The translations under genes were made by a program, and so were the position numbers. Positions 20,967-30,916 of a DNA stretch of 64,000 nt are shown here, in pieces; within the stretch, counting starts at the first letter, position 1; every line of letters begins with the position of its first letter. The notes beneath the pieces are model-generated. The model did not search any database. It worked only from the letters and a program-made list of their open reading frames with translations, and was not told the DNA's origin. Origin of the DNA: Brevibacterium sanguinis (GTDB lineage Bacteria; Actinomycetota; Actinomycetes; Actinomycetales; Brevibacteriaceae); contig NZ_QNSB01000006.1 of assembly GCF_003315415.1 (NCBI RefSeq), positions 124,001 through 188,000 of the forward strand, read 5' to 3'.

Positions 20967-22261
20967 GCCAAGTGCTCCCGCATGCGCATCGTGTACCAGT
21001 TGATGAAGGCCTCGACCTGGTACTCGCTCTTCATGTACGGTCCGGGCTCGTAGAACGGGCTCTCGGCACCCTGCTGGCAGAGCTCGACGAAGGCCTTGTC
21101 CTGGAGGTTGGTCTGCTTCCAGGTGTGGGTGAGCTTGTCGACGTCGTAGTCGACGCCCTCGACGGCGTCGTCGGCGACGAGCCAGGTGGTCCGGACCAGC
21201 GTCTGGTGGGCGTTGATCGGGAACACGCCGAACGTGACGACGTGGTCGCCGAGGAAGTGGAACCAGCTGTTGGGCTGCAGGTGCATCGAGCAGCGGCCGA
21301 GCCGGAAGTCGCGGAGGTCGCCGAGGAGCTTCTTCGACAGCCGGCGGCCGTCGGGAGAGAAGGACTCCCCCTCACCGTCGAGGGACTCGCGGGAGATGCG
21401 GATGCCGGCGATCCGGGTGTCGAGCTCCTCGAAGACCTCGAAGGGCAGGCCGTAGCGGCGGCAGCGCTCCTCGAGCGCGGCCTGGGCGTCCTTGTTGCGG
21501 TCCCAGACGTCCTCGAGGTGCTTCGGGATGATCCCGTCGGTCAGTCCCCAGGTCGGGAACAGGGAACAGGCGAGCTCGGGGTGGCCGTCGCAGTGGTAGC
21601 ACTCGCGATTGTTCTCCATCACGAGCTTCCAGTTGCCCTCTTCGACGATGTTCTGCTGGTAGGCGATCTTCGTCTTCTGCAGCTCGTGGGGGCCGAGGTA
21701 GGGCTCGAAGACCTTCGCGGTCTCGGCGAAGTCCTCCGGCGGCTCGTCGGCCAGGCAGACGAAGATGAGGCCCGCGTCGATGCGGCTGTGGGCCGTCTTC
21801 AGCGAGTAGCACTTCTTGTCGAACTCCATCTCACCCGGCGCCGAGGCGTGGATGAGCTGGCCCTCGGGCGAGTAGGTCCAGGAGTGGTAGCCGCACACGA
21901 GGTTGCCGGTCGTCCCGGCGTCCTCGGTGAGCACTCGGGCACCGCGGTGGCGGCAGACGTTGTGGAGGACGTTGACGCCGCCGTCGTCGTTGCGGAGCAC
22001 GATGAGGGAGTACGGTCCGTAGTCGACCGTGATGTAGTCACCGGGCTCGGGCACCTCGGCGACGCTTCCCGCGTAGATCCAGTGCTTGCCGAAGATCCCC
22101 TGCATGTCGAGGTTGAACAGGTGGTCGTCGGTGTAGAACGGGGCCTCGAGCGAGAACCCGGCGCGTCGGGTGGCGAGCAGGACCTGGAACTCAGCCAGCT
22201 TCTCCTCGGTGATCCCCAGGGGATAGCCCTTCTTCGTCGGTGCCAGGTTGATTGCTGTCAA
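20963..22261 (-). CDS. gbcA: Glycine betaine monooxygenase, Rieske oxygenase subunit
   Basis: Predicted 432 aa. The Rieske centre is C103-R-H105 and C123-G-Y-H126. The mononuclear iron site follows in NNRECYHCDGHPEL. Overall length and the FHFLGDHVVTFGVFPI region fit GbcA-type enzymes, which remove the first methyl of glycine betaine as formaldehyde. The start is a TTG at 22261 with AAGGGAG 7 nt upstream; in-frame codons before it lack similarity. First gene of gbcAB, divergent from a LysR gene across 172 bp with possible operators. Stachydrine demethylase-type Rieske enzymes are an alternative, but the sarcosine operon nearby favours betaine. Confidence 0.87.
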
Positions 22262-22367
22262 TTCCCATCTCCCTTGATGTGTGTGCTGGTGCACGTGCGG
22301 CCTGCAGCGAAGCACACCGATCGGAGGACCGGTGTGCGATGTGATTTCAGTCAAGTTGTCCGTCCCA

Positions 22368-22410
22368 CGATAACGCGAAAACTCCCTGCGCGATAACCGT
22401 CAAATTTTGA
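22368..22410. promoter_or_regulatory. Candidate operators in the gbcA/LysR divergent promoter
   Basis: CGATAAC occurs twice as a direct repeat (22368-22374 and 22391-22397, 23 bp apart). It is followed by a small AT-rich palindrome, TCAAA-T-TTTGA, at 22400-22410, ending 23 bp before the LysR ATG. The arrangement suits LysR control of gbcA, but the sites are short. Confidence 0.4.
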
Positions 22411-22433
22411 GGATCATAGTGCAGTATTGACGC

Positions 22434-23366
22434 ATGATTGATCCTCGCCTCACCACCCTCCGCACCTTCTCCCTCTGCGGGACGATCGCGGCCACCGCGG
22501 AGCTCACCGGCTACTCCCCCTCGGCGGTCTCCGGACAGCTGCGCGAGCTCCAGAGAACGCTCGGGATGGACCTCCTCGTCCGCGACGGTCGCGGGCTGCG
22601 CCTGACCGCGACCGGGCGCCACATCGTCCGTCGCTGCGACGACCTCGTCGCGATGTGGGAGGAGATCAAGGCCGCGGCGCTCGTCGCCGGGGACCAGACG
22701 CCGGCGCAGTTCGGGCTCGGCGGCTTCTCCACCGCCGCCACCCACCTGCTCGCCCCGCTGTCCGCGCATCTGCGCCGCATCCACCCGGACCTCGGCGTCC
22801 ACGTCCTCGAGGCCAGCCCGACCCGCTGCTTCGAGCTCCTCCTGGCCGAGCGGATCGACCTCGCCGTCGTCGTCTCCAGCCACGGCGACGTCCACCTCGA
22901 GGAGGATCCGCGCTTCGAGAAGATCGCCCTCCTCGACGACCCTCTCGACGTCATGGTCCCCTCCGACCATCCGATCGCCTCCCAGGACTCGGTGACCCTC
23001 TCCGAGCTCAGCGGGGAGGACTGGATCACCGATCGCCTCGACTCGCCCTATCGGGCGCTGTTCACCGCAGCCTTCACCGCCGCCGGGATCTCCCCCCGGA
23101 TCACCCACGAGGCGGTCGAGTGGGAGACGTCGATGGCCCTCGTCGGCGCCGGCGTGGGCGTCGGACTGCTCCCCCGCCTGGCCAGCCTCGAGGGCGCGAA
23201 GAACGTCACCCGGGTGCGCCTGACCGGGCCGGGACGGCTCAGCCGCAAGATCGTCGCCTCGGCGCGGACGGGCAGCCTCAAGTCGCCCCTGATCCGAGAA
23301 TCGCTCAAGCTGCTGCGGGAGACGTCGCAGGAGATCCTCTCCACCCGCCTCGACGACGACACGTGA
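22434..23366 (+). CDS. LysR-family regulator, probable activator of gbcAB
   Basis: Predicted 310 aa. Residues 4-62 are the winged HTH (RTFSLCGTIAATAELTGYSPSAVSGQLRELQRTLGMDLLVRDGRG), followed by a two-lobe effector domain (FELLLAERIDLAVVV, VEWETSMALVGAGVGVGLLP). It sits between gbcAB (divergent) and the formaldehyde dehydrogenase gene (same strand), so betaine or a demethylation intermediate is the plausible effector. In Pseudomonas the corresponding regulator is AraC-type GbdR, so this actinobacterial locus uses a different class. No strong ribosome site is seen. Confidence 0.88.
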   Translation: MIDPRLTTLRTFSLCGTIAATAELTGYSPSAVSGQLRELQRTLGMDLLVRDGRGLRLTATGRHIVRRCDDLVAMWEEIKAAALVAGDQTPAQFGLGGFSTAATHLLAPLSAHLRRIHPDLGVHVLEASPTRCFELLLAERIDLAVVVSSHGDVHLEEDPRFEKIALLDDPLDVMVPSDHPIASQDSVTLSELSGEDWITDRLDSPYRALFTAAFTAAGISPRITHEAVEWETSMALVGAGVGVGLLPRLASLEGAKNVTRVRLTGPGRLSRKIVASARTGSLKSPLIRESLKLLRETSQEILSTRLDDDT

Positions 23367-23448
23367 GGCGGGGGCAGTGACCGGCCCGGGCGCCGCAGGG
23401 GCACGGGTTGACACGAAGCGTCACGGAGGACGAGACTGCAGACACGGT

Positions 23449-23466
23449 CTGATATCGGACTGATAT
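23449..23466 (+). promoter_or_regulatory. Direct repeat upstream of fdhA
   Basis: CTGATAT occurs twice (23449-23455 and 23460-23466), 11 bp apart, one helical turn, in the 186-bp region before the formaldehyde dehydrogenase gene. It may be an operator or part of the promoter. A TTGACA lies at 23408-23413 but lacks a matching -10 box. Confidence 0.3.
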
Positions 23467-23552
23467 TTCACGGGAAGGGGCGATCGCCTCGGCGATGGCA
23501 TCCGCACCGGTTTCTTTCGAACCGATTCCGCTCTACACATGGAGGCTCGACG

Positions 23553-24767
23553 GTGAGCAACAAGGCAATCAGCTACGCAGGTCCCGGCAAGGTCGAGGTC
23601 ATCGACACCGAGTACCCCGACTTCGTCCTCAAGGACGGACCGGGCGTCAACCCCGCCAACGTCGGCCGTCGGGTCGACCACGGTGTCATCCTCAAGACCG
23701 TCGCGACGAACATCTGCGGCTCCGACCAGCACATGGTCCGCGGCCGCACCACCGCTCCCGAGGGCCTGGTCCTCGGCCACGAGATCACCGGTGAGGTCGT
23801 CGAGGTCGGTCGCGACGTCGAGTTCGTCAAGGTCGGCGACCTCGTCTCCGTCCCGTTCAACATCTCCTGCGGCCGCTGCCGCAACTGCAAGGCCGGCCAG
23901 ACCGGCATCTGCCTCAACGTCAACCCCGATCGTCCCGGCTCGGCCTACGGCTACGTCGACATGGGCGGCTGGGTCGGCGGCCAGGCCGAGTACGTCCTCG
24001 TGCCCTACGCCGACTGGAACGTGCTCAAGTTCCCGGACAAGGACCAGGCGATGGAGAAGATCCTCGACCTGACCATGCTCTCCGACATCTTCCCGACCGG
24101 CTTCCACGGTGCCGTCGGCGCGGGCGTCGGCGTCGGCTCGACGGTCTACGTCGCCGGTGCGGGCCCCGTCGGCATCGCGGCCGCCACCTCGGCGCACCTG
24201 CTCGGAGCCGCCGTCGTCATCGTCGGCGACCTCAACGAGGACCGCCTCGCCCAGGCCCGCAGCTTCGGCTGCGAGACCGTCGACGTCTCCAAGGGCGACC
24301 CGAAGGACCAGATCGAGCAGATCCTCGGCGTGCCCGAGGTCGACTGCGGCATCGACGCCGTCGGCTTCGAGGCCCGCGGTCACGGCAAGGACGCCTCCAC
24401 CGAGGCGCCCGCCACCGTCCTCAACTCCCTCATGGACATCACCCGCGCCGGCGGCAGCCTCGGCATCCCCGGCCTCTACGTCACCGGCGACCCCGGCGCC
24501 GCCGACGAGGCCGCCAAGGAGGGCTCGCTGTCGATGCGCTTCGGACTCGGCTTCGCGAAGTCGCACACCTTCGTCACCGGCCAGTGCCCGGTCATGAAGT
24601 ACAACCGCGGCCTCATGCAGGCGATCCTCCACGACAAGGTGTCCATCGCGAAGAACGTCAACGCGACGACGATCTCGCTCGAGGACGCCCCGCAGGGCTA
24701 CGCGGACTTCGACTCCGGAGTGGCGAAGAAGTTCGTCCTCGACCCCCACGGACTCATCAAGGCCTGA
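23553..24767 (+). CDS. fdhA: Glutathione-independent formaldehyde dehydrogenase
   Basis: Predicted 404 aa, zinc-dependent alcohol dehydrogenase superfamily. Catalytic zinc ligands are Cys55 (NICGSDQHM), His76 and Glu77 (GHE). The structural zinc loop is CGRCRNCKAGQTGIC; the NAD site is VYVAGAGPVGIAAA. The GSDQHMVRGRT start and the insert after the NAD fold are characteristic of PFDH-type formaldehyde dehydrogenase rather than ordinary alcohol dehydrogenases. It oxidises the formaldehyde released by betaine and sarcosine demethylation. The start is a GTG after GGAGG at 7 nt. A good hairpin follows the stop. Confidence 0.9.
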   Translation: MSNKAISYAGPGKVEVIDTEYPDFVLKDGPGVNPANVGRRVDHGVILKTVATNICGSDQHMVRGRTTAPEGLVLGHEITGEVVEVGRDVEFVKVGDLVSVPFNISCGRCRNCKAGQTGICLNVNPDRPGSAYGYVDMGGWVGGQAEYVLVPYADWNVLKFPDKDQAMEKILDLTMLSDIFPTGFHGAVGAGVGVGSTVYVAGAGPVGIAAATSAHLLGAAVVIVGDLNEDRLAQARSFGCETVDVSKGDPKDQIEQILGVPEVDCGIDAVGFEARGHGKDASTEAPATVLNSLMDITRAGGSLGIPGLYVTGDPGAADEAAKEGSLSMRFGLGFAKSHTFVTGQCPVMKYNRGLMQAILHDKVSIAKNVNATTISLEDAPQGYADFDSGVAKKFVLDPHGLIKA

Positions 24768-24812
24768 GCCGGTGAGGTCCCAGTCGTCAGCGGCCTGAAC
24801 CGGACGGCACAG

Positions 24813-24847
24813 GAAGCCCGGGCAGACACACCGTTTGCCCGGGCTTC
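24813..24847 (+). terminator. Terminator hairpin after fdhA
   Basis: A perfect 12-bp stem, GAAGCCCGGGCA / TGCCCGGGCTTC, with an 11-nt loop starts 46 nt after the fdhA stop and is followed by TTCGTG. Confidence 0.8.
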
Positions 24848-24883
24848 TTCGTGAACACAAATGACTCTGCCGCGCCGGCCGCC

Positions 24884-25015
24884 GCCACCACCCGGCGACG
24901 GTGCCCCGGCGCGACCAGCCGGCGATGCCCCCGCCGCGACCACTCGGCGATGCCCCCGCCGCGACCACTCGGCGACGGCGCCCCGCCGCGACCACCCGGC
25001 GACGGTGCCCCTGCC
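24884..25015. repeat. Minisatellite, five 25-28-bp units
   Basis: Units start at 24884, 24911, 24936, 24961 and 24988, each of the form GCGACCA(C/G)(T/C)CGGCGA followed by a variable C-rich end. They lie between convergent genes and are directly followed by a 21-bp-arm palindrome. No reading frame is supported. Confidence 0.85.
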
Positions 25016-25021
25016 GCTGCA

Positions 25022-25067
25022 AAGAAGTGGAAACGCTCGGCATTAGTGCCGAGCGTTTCCACTTCTT
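25022..25067. repeat. Palindromic element, 21-bp arms, 4-nt loop
   Basis: 25022-25042 is the exact reverse complement of 25047-25067, with loop TTAG. Its right end, 25057-25075, matches 59426-59444 at 18 of 19 positions, so it belongs to a family with the element near 59.4 kb. It may terminate the convergent fdhA and transporter transcripts. Confidence 0.9.
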
Positions 25068-25128
25068 GGTCGCGGGTGCATGCCGTCGCCGCCCCGCCGG
25101 GCGCCGTCGCAGCACCCGCCGACGCCCC

Positions 25129-26526
25129 TCAGTGGGCGACGATCGTCTCCGTGTCGAGCGCGGTGTACTTCGTCTCCGGCGCCCACAGCAGCGAGGCGAT
25201 GAGCCCCACGGCGGGGAACGCCGCTGCGATGAGCAGCGTCGACGTGACACCGAGGTGCTCGAGGGTGACCGGGAAGAGGTACGTCGCCCCTGCCGCGCCG
25301 ATGCGGCTGATCGCCGCGGAGAACCCGACACCCGTGGAGCGGAAGCGAGTCTCGTACATCTCCGGCGGGTACACGTACTGGACGCTGTTCGACGCGGTGA
25401 TGATGAGGACGAACGCCCCGAACACGACGAACGTGAGCAGTGCCGGCTGGCCGGTCGCCAGGCCGAGGTAGACGAGGAGGACCACCATGATCGCGAAGGT
25501 CCAGATGACGAACGTCCGCCTCGGCAGGAGCCACAGCAGCCACAGCCCGAGCCCCGCGCCGGCCAGCTGGATGCCGTTCATCAGCAGGTCCGAGCCGAAG
25601 CCTCCGGCCAGTCCCAGCTGCTCGAGCACCGGGGTGATGAATGTGAAGATCGCGAACAGAGGACCCACCTGGCAGAACCAGAACAGTCCCGAGTAGACGA
25701 TCACTCGCCAGTCGGTCTCCCGGAAGAACTCGCGCAGACCCGAGGCCTTCGGCTCCTCGACCTGGGCGGGCAGCGCGTACTGCGGTCCGTAGCGGGAGGT
25801 GATGATCCTCTGCGCTTCCTCGGTCCGGCCCTTGCTCTGCAGCCACCTCGGCGACTCCGGGAGTCCGAAGCGGATGATGAGGACGATGAGCGCGGGAATC
25901 GCGCTCGAGGCGAGCAGCGACCTCCACGCGTCCTCCGCCCACACGTGGGAGACGAAGAACGCCGAGATGAAGCCGACGAACCAGAACGCCGCGATGCTGC
26001 CGAGGAGGACGCTGCGGTGGCGACGCGGCGTGAACTCGGCGAGCAGGGCGGTGCCCACGGCGTACTCGACGCCGATGAGCAGCCCCAGTCCCAGGCGCAG
26101 GGCCACGAGGTCCCACGTGCCCGAGACGAACAGCTGCGCCACCGACAGGACGACGAACCCGACGAGGTTCCAGAAGAAGACGGGCTTGCGACCGAACCGG
26201 TCCGCGACCCGACCGAAGAAGAGTCCGCTGACGAAGATCCCGATGAGCGCGCTCGAGGCGATGAGGCCCTGCCCGAGCGCACTGAGTCCGAGCTCCGCCG
26301 AGGCGGGTCCCACGGCACCGCCGATGACGCCGAGGATGTACCCGTCGACGAAGATGCCGCCGAAGGCCGCGATCGCCACGAGGGCGACGAGGCGGTTGAG
26401 CGGCGCTTCGTCGACCGGCACCGACCCCGGGGCGGAGACCGCCCCCGGGTCCGACACGGCAGTCGGCCCTTCCGTCGGCTCGGCGGGGACCCCGCCGAGC
26501 GGATCGTCACCGTACCGCGGTTTCAC
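25129..26526 (-). CDS. MFS transporter at the end of the sarcosine operon
   Basis: Predicted 465 aa with 12 likely helices. The sugar-porter-like signature is clear: GFIVDGYILG-type first helix (FVDGYILGVIGGAVGP), FFGRVADRFGRKPVFFW in the 2-3 loop, RLGLGLLIGVEYAVGTALLAEFTPRRHR, and FGLPESPRWL at mid-protein. The GTG at 26526 overlaps the purU stop as GTGA. An N-terminal hydrophilic stretch of about 45 residues precedes helix 1. As the last gene of the glyA-sox operon, it may move betaine, dimethylglycine, sarcosine or a product; the substrate is not determined. Confidence 0.85.
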   Translation of the reverse strand: MKPRYGDDPLGGVPAEPTEGPTAVSDPGAVSAPGSVPVDEAPLNRLVALVAIAAFGGIFVDGYILGVIGGAVGPASAELGLSALGQGLIASSALIGIFVSGLFFGRVADRFGRKPVFFWNLVGFVVLSVAQLFVSGTWDLVALRLGLGLLIGVEYAVGTALLAEFTPRRHRSVLLGSIAAFWFVGFISAFFVSHVWAEDAWRSLLASSAIPALIVLIIRFGLPESPRWLQSKGRTEEAQRIITSRYGPQYALPAQVEEPKASGLREFFRETDWRVIVYSGLFWFCQVGPLFAIFTFITPVLEQLGLAGGFGSDLLMNGIQLAGAGLGLWLLWLLPRRTFVIWTFAIMVVLLVYLGLATGQPALLTFVVFGAFVLIITASNSVQYVYPPEMYETRFRSTGVGFSAAISRIGAAGATYLFPVTLEHLGVTSTLLIAAAFPAVGLIASLLWAPETKYTALDTETIVAH

Positions 26527-27374
26527 CGCAGAACCACCGTGCGCTTGCCGTTGAGGAACACGCGGCCCTCGCAGTGCCAGCGGACCGCGTTCGACAGCGC
26601 CTTGCACTCGGCGTCACGGCCGGCGGCCACGAGGTCGGCGGGCGTGAAGGCGTGGTCGACCTCGACGAGCTGCTGAGCGATGATCGGGCCCTCGTCGAGT
26701 TCGCTGTTGACGTAGTGGGCGGTCGCGCCGACGGTCTTCACTCCGCGCTCGTAGGCCTGGTGGTAGGGCTTGGCGCCCTTGAACGACGGCAGGAACGAGT
26801 GGTGGATGTTGATCGCCTTGCCGGTCAACTCCCGGGCCAGGTCGTCGGAGAGGACCTGCATGTAGCGGGCGAGGACGACGAGGTCGATCTCGAACCGGTC
26901 GACGAGCTCGAGCAGCCGGGCCTCGGCCTCGGGCTTGGTCTCCGGGGTGACCGGGATCCGGAAGAACGGCACGTGGTGCCATTCGACGAGCTCCCGGTGG
27001 TCGGGGTGGTTGGACACGACCGCCGCGATCTCCACCGGCAGCTCCCCGTTGCGGGAGCGGAAGAGGAGGTCGTTGAGGCAATGCTCGAACTTCGAGACCA
27101 TGACGAGCACGCGCCGCTTCTCCGTCCGCGGCCACACGTCCCACTTGGCGCTGGCATCGGTCGAGAACTCCTCGAGGTCGGCACGCAGGGCGTCGACCGA
27201 CGCTCCCTTGTCATCGAGGTCGAACTCGATGCGGAGGAAGTACCTCTTGCTCAGCGCGTCGTCGAACTGCTTGAGCTCGCGGATGTCGGCGCCGTGCTTG
27301 AGGAGGATCCCGGTCACGGTGTGGACGATGCCGCGCCGGTCGTCGCATTCGAGGGTGAGGATGAAGTCATTCAT
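26523..27374 (-). CDS. purU: Formyltetrahydrofolate deformylase
   Basis: Predicted 283 aa. An N-terminal ACT domain (LECDDRRGIVHTVTGILLKHGADIRELKQFDD) is followed by a formyltransferase-fold domain with INIHHSFLPSFKGAKPYHQAYERGVKTVGATAHYV, containing the catalytic Asn-His-Asp set (HH, later DEGPI). It hydrolyses 10-formyl-THF to formate and THF, recycling the folate loaded by the sarcosine and dimethylglycine enzymes. ATG 27374 lies one base after the soxG stop. It overlaps the downstream transporter by 4 nt. PurU is commonly linked to sox genes, which supports both assignments. Confidence 0.95.
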   Translation of the reverse strand: MNDFILTLECDDRRGIVHTVTGILLKHGADIRELKQFDDALSKRYFLRIEFDLDDKGASVDALRADLEEFSTDASAKWDVWPRTEKRRVLVMVSKFEHCLNDLLFRSRNGELPVEIAAVVSNHPDHRELVEWHHVPFFRIPVTPETKPEAEARLLELVDRFEIDLVVLARYMQVLSDDLARELTGKAINIHHSFLPSFKGAKPYHQAYERGVKTVGATAHYVNSELDEGPIIAQQLVEVDHAFTPADLVAAGRDAECKALSNAVRWHCEGRVFLNGKRTVVLR

Positions 27375-27375
27375 G

Positions 27376-28023
27376 TCAGGCGTCCTTCGTGAATTCGCGC
27401 ATCCCGTCGAGCAGCCAGCGCACGAGGTGCTCGGCGAAGCTGGCTCGGGGGAAGAGTCGGTAGGTGTGCTCAGCGGTGCGGTGGAGGATGACGGGAACCT
27501 GTCCCACCTGGGTGAGGATCGCGGACCCGACCGCGAAGGCCCGCGGGTGGAGGTCGGCGCGGCAGGTCTTCTCCAGCACGGAGCGCGCCTCGGTGCCCTC
27601 GAGCACGAGGATCGTGCGGTTGGCGGAGAGGTCGACGACCTGCCCGGGCAGACCCTCGAGTGCCGCCTCGGCGGCGATCGTCTCACCGGGGCGCTGCCGC
27701 CGGGAGACGTCGACGGCGAGGAACTCGTCGGGGCTCATCCAGATGACGTGGAGCCCGTCGGCGTCCCCGGTGACCTCGCCGACAGCGGTCGGCAGGGTGA
27801 CGCCGAGGCTCGACTCCACGGCCTGCGCCGACTCGCTGCCCGGGATCGCCCGGACGCCGAGCTGCACGGTGAACGGGATCTCCCGCAGGCTCACGGCCTG
27901 TCCCTCGGCGCCGCTCACGGAGGCGGCACTCGCGGCCTCCATCGCCTCGGCGAGGTGCGCGGCCGGGGAGACGCGCAGGGCGTCGAGTGCGTCCACCTCG
28001 GGGGTGGTCAAGGTGTCAGCCAT
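27376..28023 (-). CDS. soxG: Sarcosine oxidase gamma subunit
   Basis: Predicted 215 aa. The C-terminal 150 residues match Sox[45 protein letters not shown] and [24 protein letters not shown], followed by the end [12 protein letters not shown]. SoxG is the small structural subunit of the heterotetrameric enzyme. ATG 28023 overlaps the end of soxA by 8 nt and has AAGGGAA upstream. The first 40 residues are Ala-rich and variable, as in homologues. Confidence 0.92.
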   Translation of the reverse strand: MADTLTTPEVDALDALRVSPAAHLAEAMEAASAASVSGAEGQAVSLREIPFTVQLGVRAIPGSESAQAVESSLGVTLPTAVGEVTGDADGLHVIWMSPDEFLAVDVSRRQRPGETIAAEAALEGLPGQVVDLSANRTILVLEGTEARSVLEKTCRADLHPRAFAVGSAILTQVGQVPVILHRTAEHTYRLFPRASFAEHLVRWLLDGMREFTKDA

Positions 28024-30916
28024 CGCGGCGGTTCCCTTCTGGATCGTAGAAGACGGGTGAGGTGATCTCGACGTCGACGAGCGCGCCGTCGACGGGGGTG
28101 CGGACGATCTCGCCGATCCGGTTGCGGCCGTTCTCGACGAGCGCGAGTCCGAACGGACGCTCGAGCACCGCCGAGTCGTACGAGGAAGTGACGTGCCCGA
28201 CCATCGGGACCGGGGCCGCGGCGAGGTCGAACTCGGTGTCGGCGGCGACGAGCTGCGCCCCCTCGACCAAGCGGGTCGTGCCGTCGACCGGGAGGACTCC
28301 GACGAGGTGCTTGCGGTCCTCGCGGGCGGTGTCGGCCCGGGTGTAGGAGCGCTTGCCGATGAAGTCCTTGACCTTCGACACGATCCAGTCCATGCCCGCG
28401 TCCTGCGGGGTGACGGTGCCGTCGGTGTCCTGGCCGACGATGATGAAGCCCTTCTCGGCGCGCAGCACGTGCATCGTCTCCGTGCCGTAGGGGGTGATGC
28501 CGAACTTCGCACCGGCTGAAGCGACGGCCTCCCACACGTGCAGGCCGTAGAAGGTCTCCACGTTGATCTCGAAAGCGAGCTCGCCGGAGAAGGAGATGCG
28601 GCAGATGCGCGCCGGGATGCCTCCGGGCAGGACGGTCTCCCGGAACTCCATGAACTTGAACGCGTCCTGCGACACGTCGATATCCGGGGCGATCTCGGCG
28701 ATGACCTCGCGGGACTTCGGACCGACGACGGCCACGGTGGAGATCTGCTCCGTCTCCGAGGTGAACACGACGTCGAGCTCGGGCCATTCGGTCTGGTGCC
28801 ATTCCTCGAGCCATTCGAGGACCTTCGCGGCCCCGCCGGTGGTCGTCGTCATGAAGTAGCGGTCATCGGCCAGGCGCAGGGTCACCCCGTCGTCGTAGAC
28901 CATCCCGTCGGGGGTGCACATGAACCCATAGCGGGCCTTGCCGACCCCGAGCTTCTTGAACCCGTTGGTGTAGATGCGGTTGAGGAACTCAGGGGAGTCG
29001 GCCCCGCGGATCTCGATCTTGCCCAGCGTCGAGGCGTCCTGGAACCCGACCGATTCGCGCACGGCACGGCACTCGCGCAGCACCGCCGCGTCCATGTCCT
29101 CACCCGGCTGCGGGTAGTACCAGGGCCGCTTCCACTGGCCGACGTCCTCGAACTCCGCGCCGTGGGCGACGTGCCACGGGTGGATCGAGGTGACACGGGC
29201 GGCGTCGAAGAGCTCGCCCTTGCGCCGGCCCGCGAGCGCGGCGAAGCTCACCGGCGCGTAGGGGGCGCGGAACGTCGTGTGCCCGACGCTCGGGATGTCA
29301 TCGGTGCCGAGCACCTGGGCGATGACGCCGATCGCGTTGACCGCGCTCGTCTTGCCCTGGTCGTTGGCCGTCGAGATCGAGGTGTAGCGCTTGATGTGCT
29401 CGACCGAGCGCATGCCCGCACCCATCGCGCGCAGGACGTCGGCGACGGTCTGGTCGCGCTGGAGGTCGACGAACTGGGTCGACGCCTCGGCGTCGCCGGC
29501 GGTCGCCGAGGTGACGAGCCACAGGGGACGGATCGGGCCCTGGGCGCGGCGCTCGGCCTGCGGGATCTCCAGTCCGGTCGGGAATCCCGCCGAGGTGGCG
29601 GCTTCGCGGCCGGCCATCGCCCCCTGCTCGAGGGCGTCGGCGAGACCGAAGTCGCCGTTGATCGCGCCTGCCGTGTGCTGCCCGCGCACGGGTGCCTCGG
29701 GGACGAATCCGGCGATGTCCTCGCGCCAGGTGGTCTTCCCGCGACGCTGGCCGTGGAGGTGGATGACCGGGGAGAATCCGCCGGAGACGGCGAGCAGATC
29801 GGTCTCGACCCACTCGGTCTCGCCGGTCGCGACGCCCTCGGCATCGAGTGCGGTGACGAGGATGTGGCTGATGCCCCCGGTGAACTCCTGCGCCGAGGCG
29901 GTGTCGAGGACCGCCGAGCCGAAGACCGCGCGGACTCCCGTGGCGTCGATGACCGACTGGGCGAACTCGGAGGCCTCCGGGCGCGAGTCGACGACGGCAG
30001 GGACCTCGATGCCGAGGGCGGCCAGCTCGGAGACGAGCTCGTAGGCCGAGTCGTTCGTCGTCGCCACGGTGATCCGCGATCCAGCGACCACACCGTAGCG
30101 GTTGAGGTAGGTGCGCACGGCCGAGGCGAGCATGATGCCCGGGCGGTCGTTGTTCGCGAACACGATGGGACGCTCGTGGGCGCCGGTGGCGAGCACGACC
30201 TGCTGGGCGCGGACGTGCCACACCCGCTGCCGGACCGGGGTCGCCTCCGGGGCGGCGGCCAGCAGTGCGGTGCGATCCTCGAGCGCGACGAGGTAGTTCG
30301 AGTCGTAGGAGCCGAAGACGGTGGTCCGGGGCAGGTAGGTGAACTCCTCTCCCCCATTCGCCTCGGCGAGGGCCGATGCGATCCACTCGGCCGCGGGCGC
30401 TCCGTCGATCCGCTCGCCGGGAGCCGAGAGCAGGGAGCCGCCGGGCAGCGGGCTCTCGTCCATGAGGATGGTGCGGGCTCCGCTGCGCGCGGCCTCACGG
30501 GCGGCGGCGAGGCCGGCGGGTCCGGCGCCGACGATGAGGACGTCGGCGTGGACGTGCTTGTGCTCGTAGACGAGGTCGTCCCCGGCGGGGTCGAGAACGC
30601 CGAGGCCCGAGAGGTACTCGGCTGCAAGTCCGTCGACGATCTCGACGCGGGTGGCCGGCAGCATCGACTCGCTCGAGTCGCCGGGGATCCAGCCGTGGAC
30701 TCGGACGAGGGCGTTGGGCTCCTCGACGCCGGCGCCGAGAATGCCGCGGGCACGCCCGAGGTAGGTCGAGTTGCCGCACTCGAGGCGGCCGGCGGCGATC
30801 GCGGCGCTGGCGATCGTGTCACCGGCGAACCCGTCGACGGTCTCGCCGTCGAGGGTGAAGGTGATGGGACGCCCGGTGTCGATACCGGTGGCGTGGTCCA
30901 GGCGTGCGGAGCTCAT
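28016..30916 (-). CDS. soxA: Sarcosine oxidase alpha subunit
   Basis: Predicted 966 aa, full length. Residues 15-110 are the ferredoxin-like N-terminal domain without iron ligands. A dinucleotide-binding domain follows ([23 protein letters not shown] near residue 130, then [17 protein letters not shown]). The C-terminal 400 residues are a GcvT-type folate domain ([18 protein letters not shown], then [16 protein letters not shown]). SoxA accepts the methyl group from sarcosine oxidation in SoxB and makes 5,10-methylene-THF. The gene overlaps soxD by 4 nt (ATGA) and soxG by 8 nt. Confidence 0.95.
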   Translation of the reverse strand: MSSARLDHATGIDTGRPITFTLDGETVDGFAGDTIASAAIAAGRLECGNSTYLGRARGILGAGVEEPNALVRVHGWIPGDSSESMLPATRVEIVDGLAAEYLSGLGVLDPAGDDLVYEHKHVHADVLIVGAGPAGLAAAREAARSGARTILMDESPLPGGSLLSAPGERIDGAPAAEWIASALAEANGGEEFTYLPRTTVFGSYDSNYLVALEDRTALLAAAPEATPVRQRVWHVRAQQVVLATGAHERPIVFANNDRPGIMLASAVRTYLNRYGVVAGSRITVATTNDSAYELVSELAALGIEVPAVVDSRPEASEFAQSVIDATGVRAVFGSAVLDTASAQEFTGGISHILVTALDAEGVATGETEWVETDLLAVSGGFSPVIHLHGQRRGKTTWREDIAGFVPEAPVRGQHTAGAINGDFGLADALEQGAMAGREAATSAGFPTGLEIPQAERRAQGPIRPLWLVTSATAGDAEASTQFVDLQRDQTVADVLRAMGAGMRSVEHIKRYTSISTANDQGKTSAVNAIGVIAQVLGTDDIPSVGHTTFRAPYAPVSFAALAGRRKGELFDAARVTSIHPWHVAHGAEFEDVGQWKRPWYYPQPGEDMDAAVLRECRAVRESVGFQDASTLGKIEIRGADSPEFLNRIYTNGFKKLGVGKARYGFMCTPDGMVYDDGVTLRLADDRYFMTTTTGGAAKVLEWLEEWHQTEWPELDVVFTSETEQISTVAVVGPKSREVIAEIAPDIDVSQDAFKFMEFRETVLPGGIPARICRISFSGELAFEINVETFYGLHVWEAVASAGAKFGITPYGTETMHVLRAEKGFIIVGQDTDGTVTPQDAGMDWIVSKVKDFIGKRSYTRADTAREDRKHLVGVLPVDGTTRLVEGAQLVAADTEFDLAAAPVPMVGHVTSSYDSAVLERPFGLALVENGRNRIGEIVRTPVDGALVDVEITSPVFYDPEGNRRDG

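Noticed and set aside
24884-25015. Possible CRISPR array
   Set aside because: Units are contiguous with no unique spacers and vary among themselves; it is a minisatellite. No cas gene is present.
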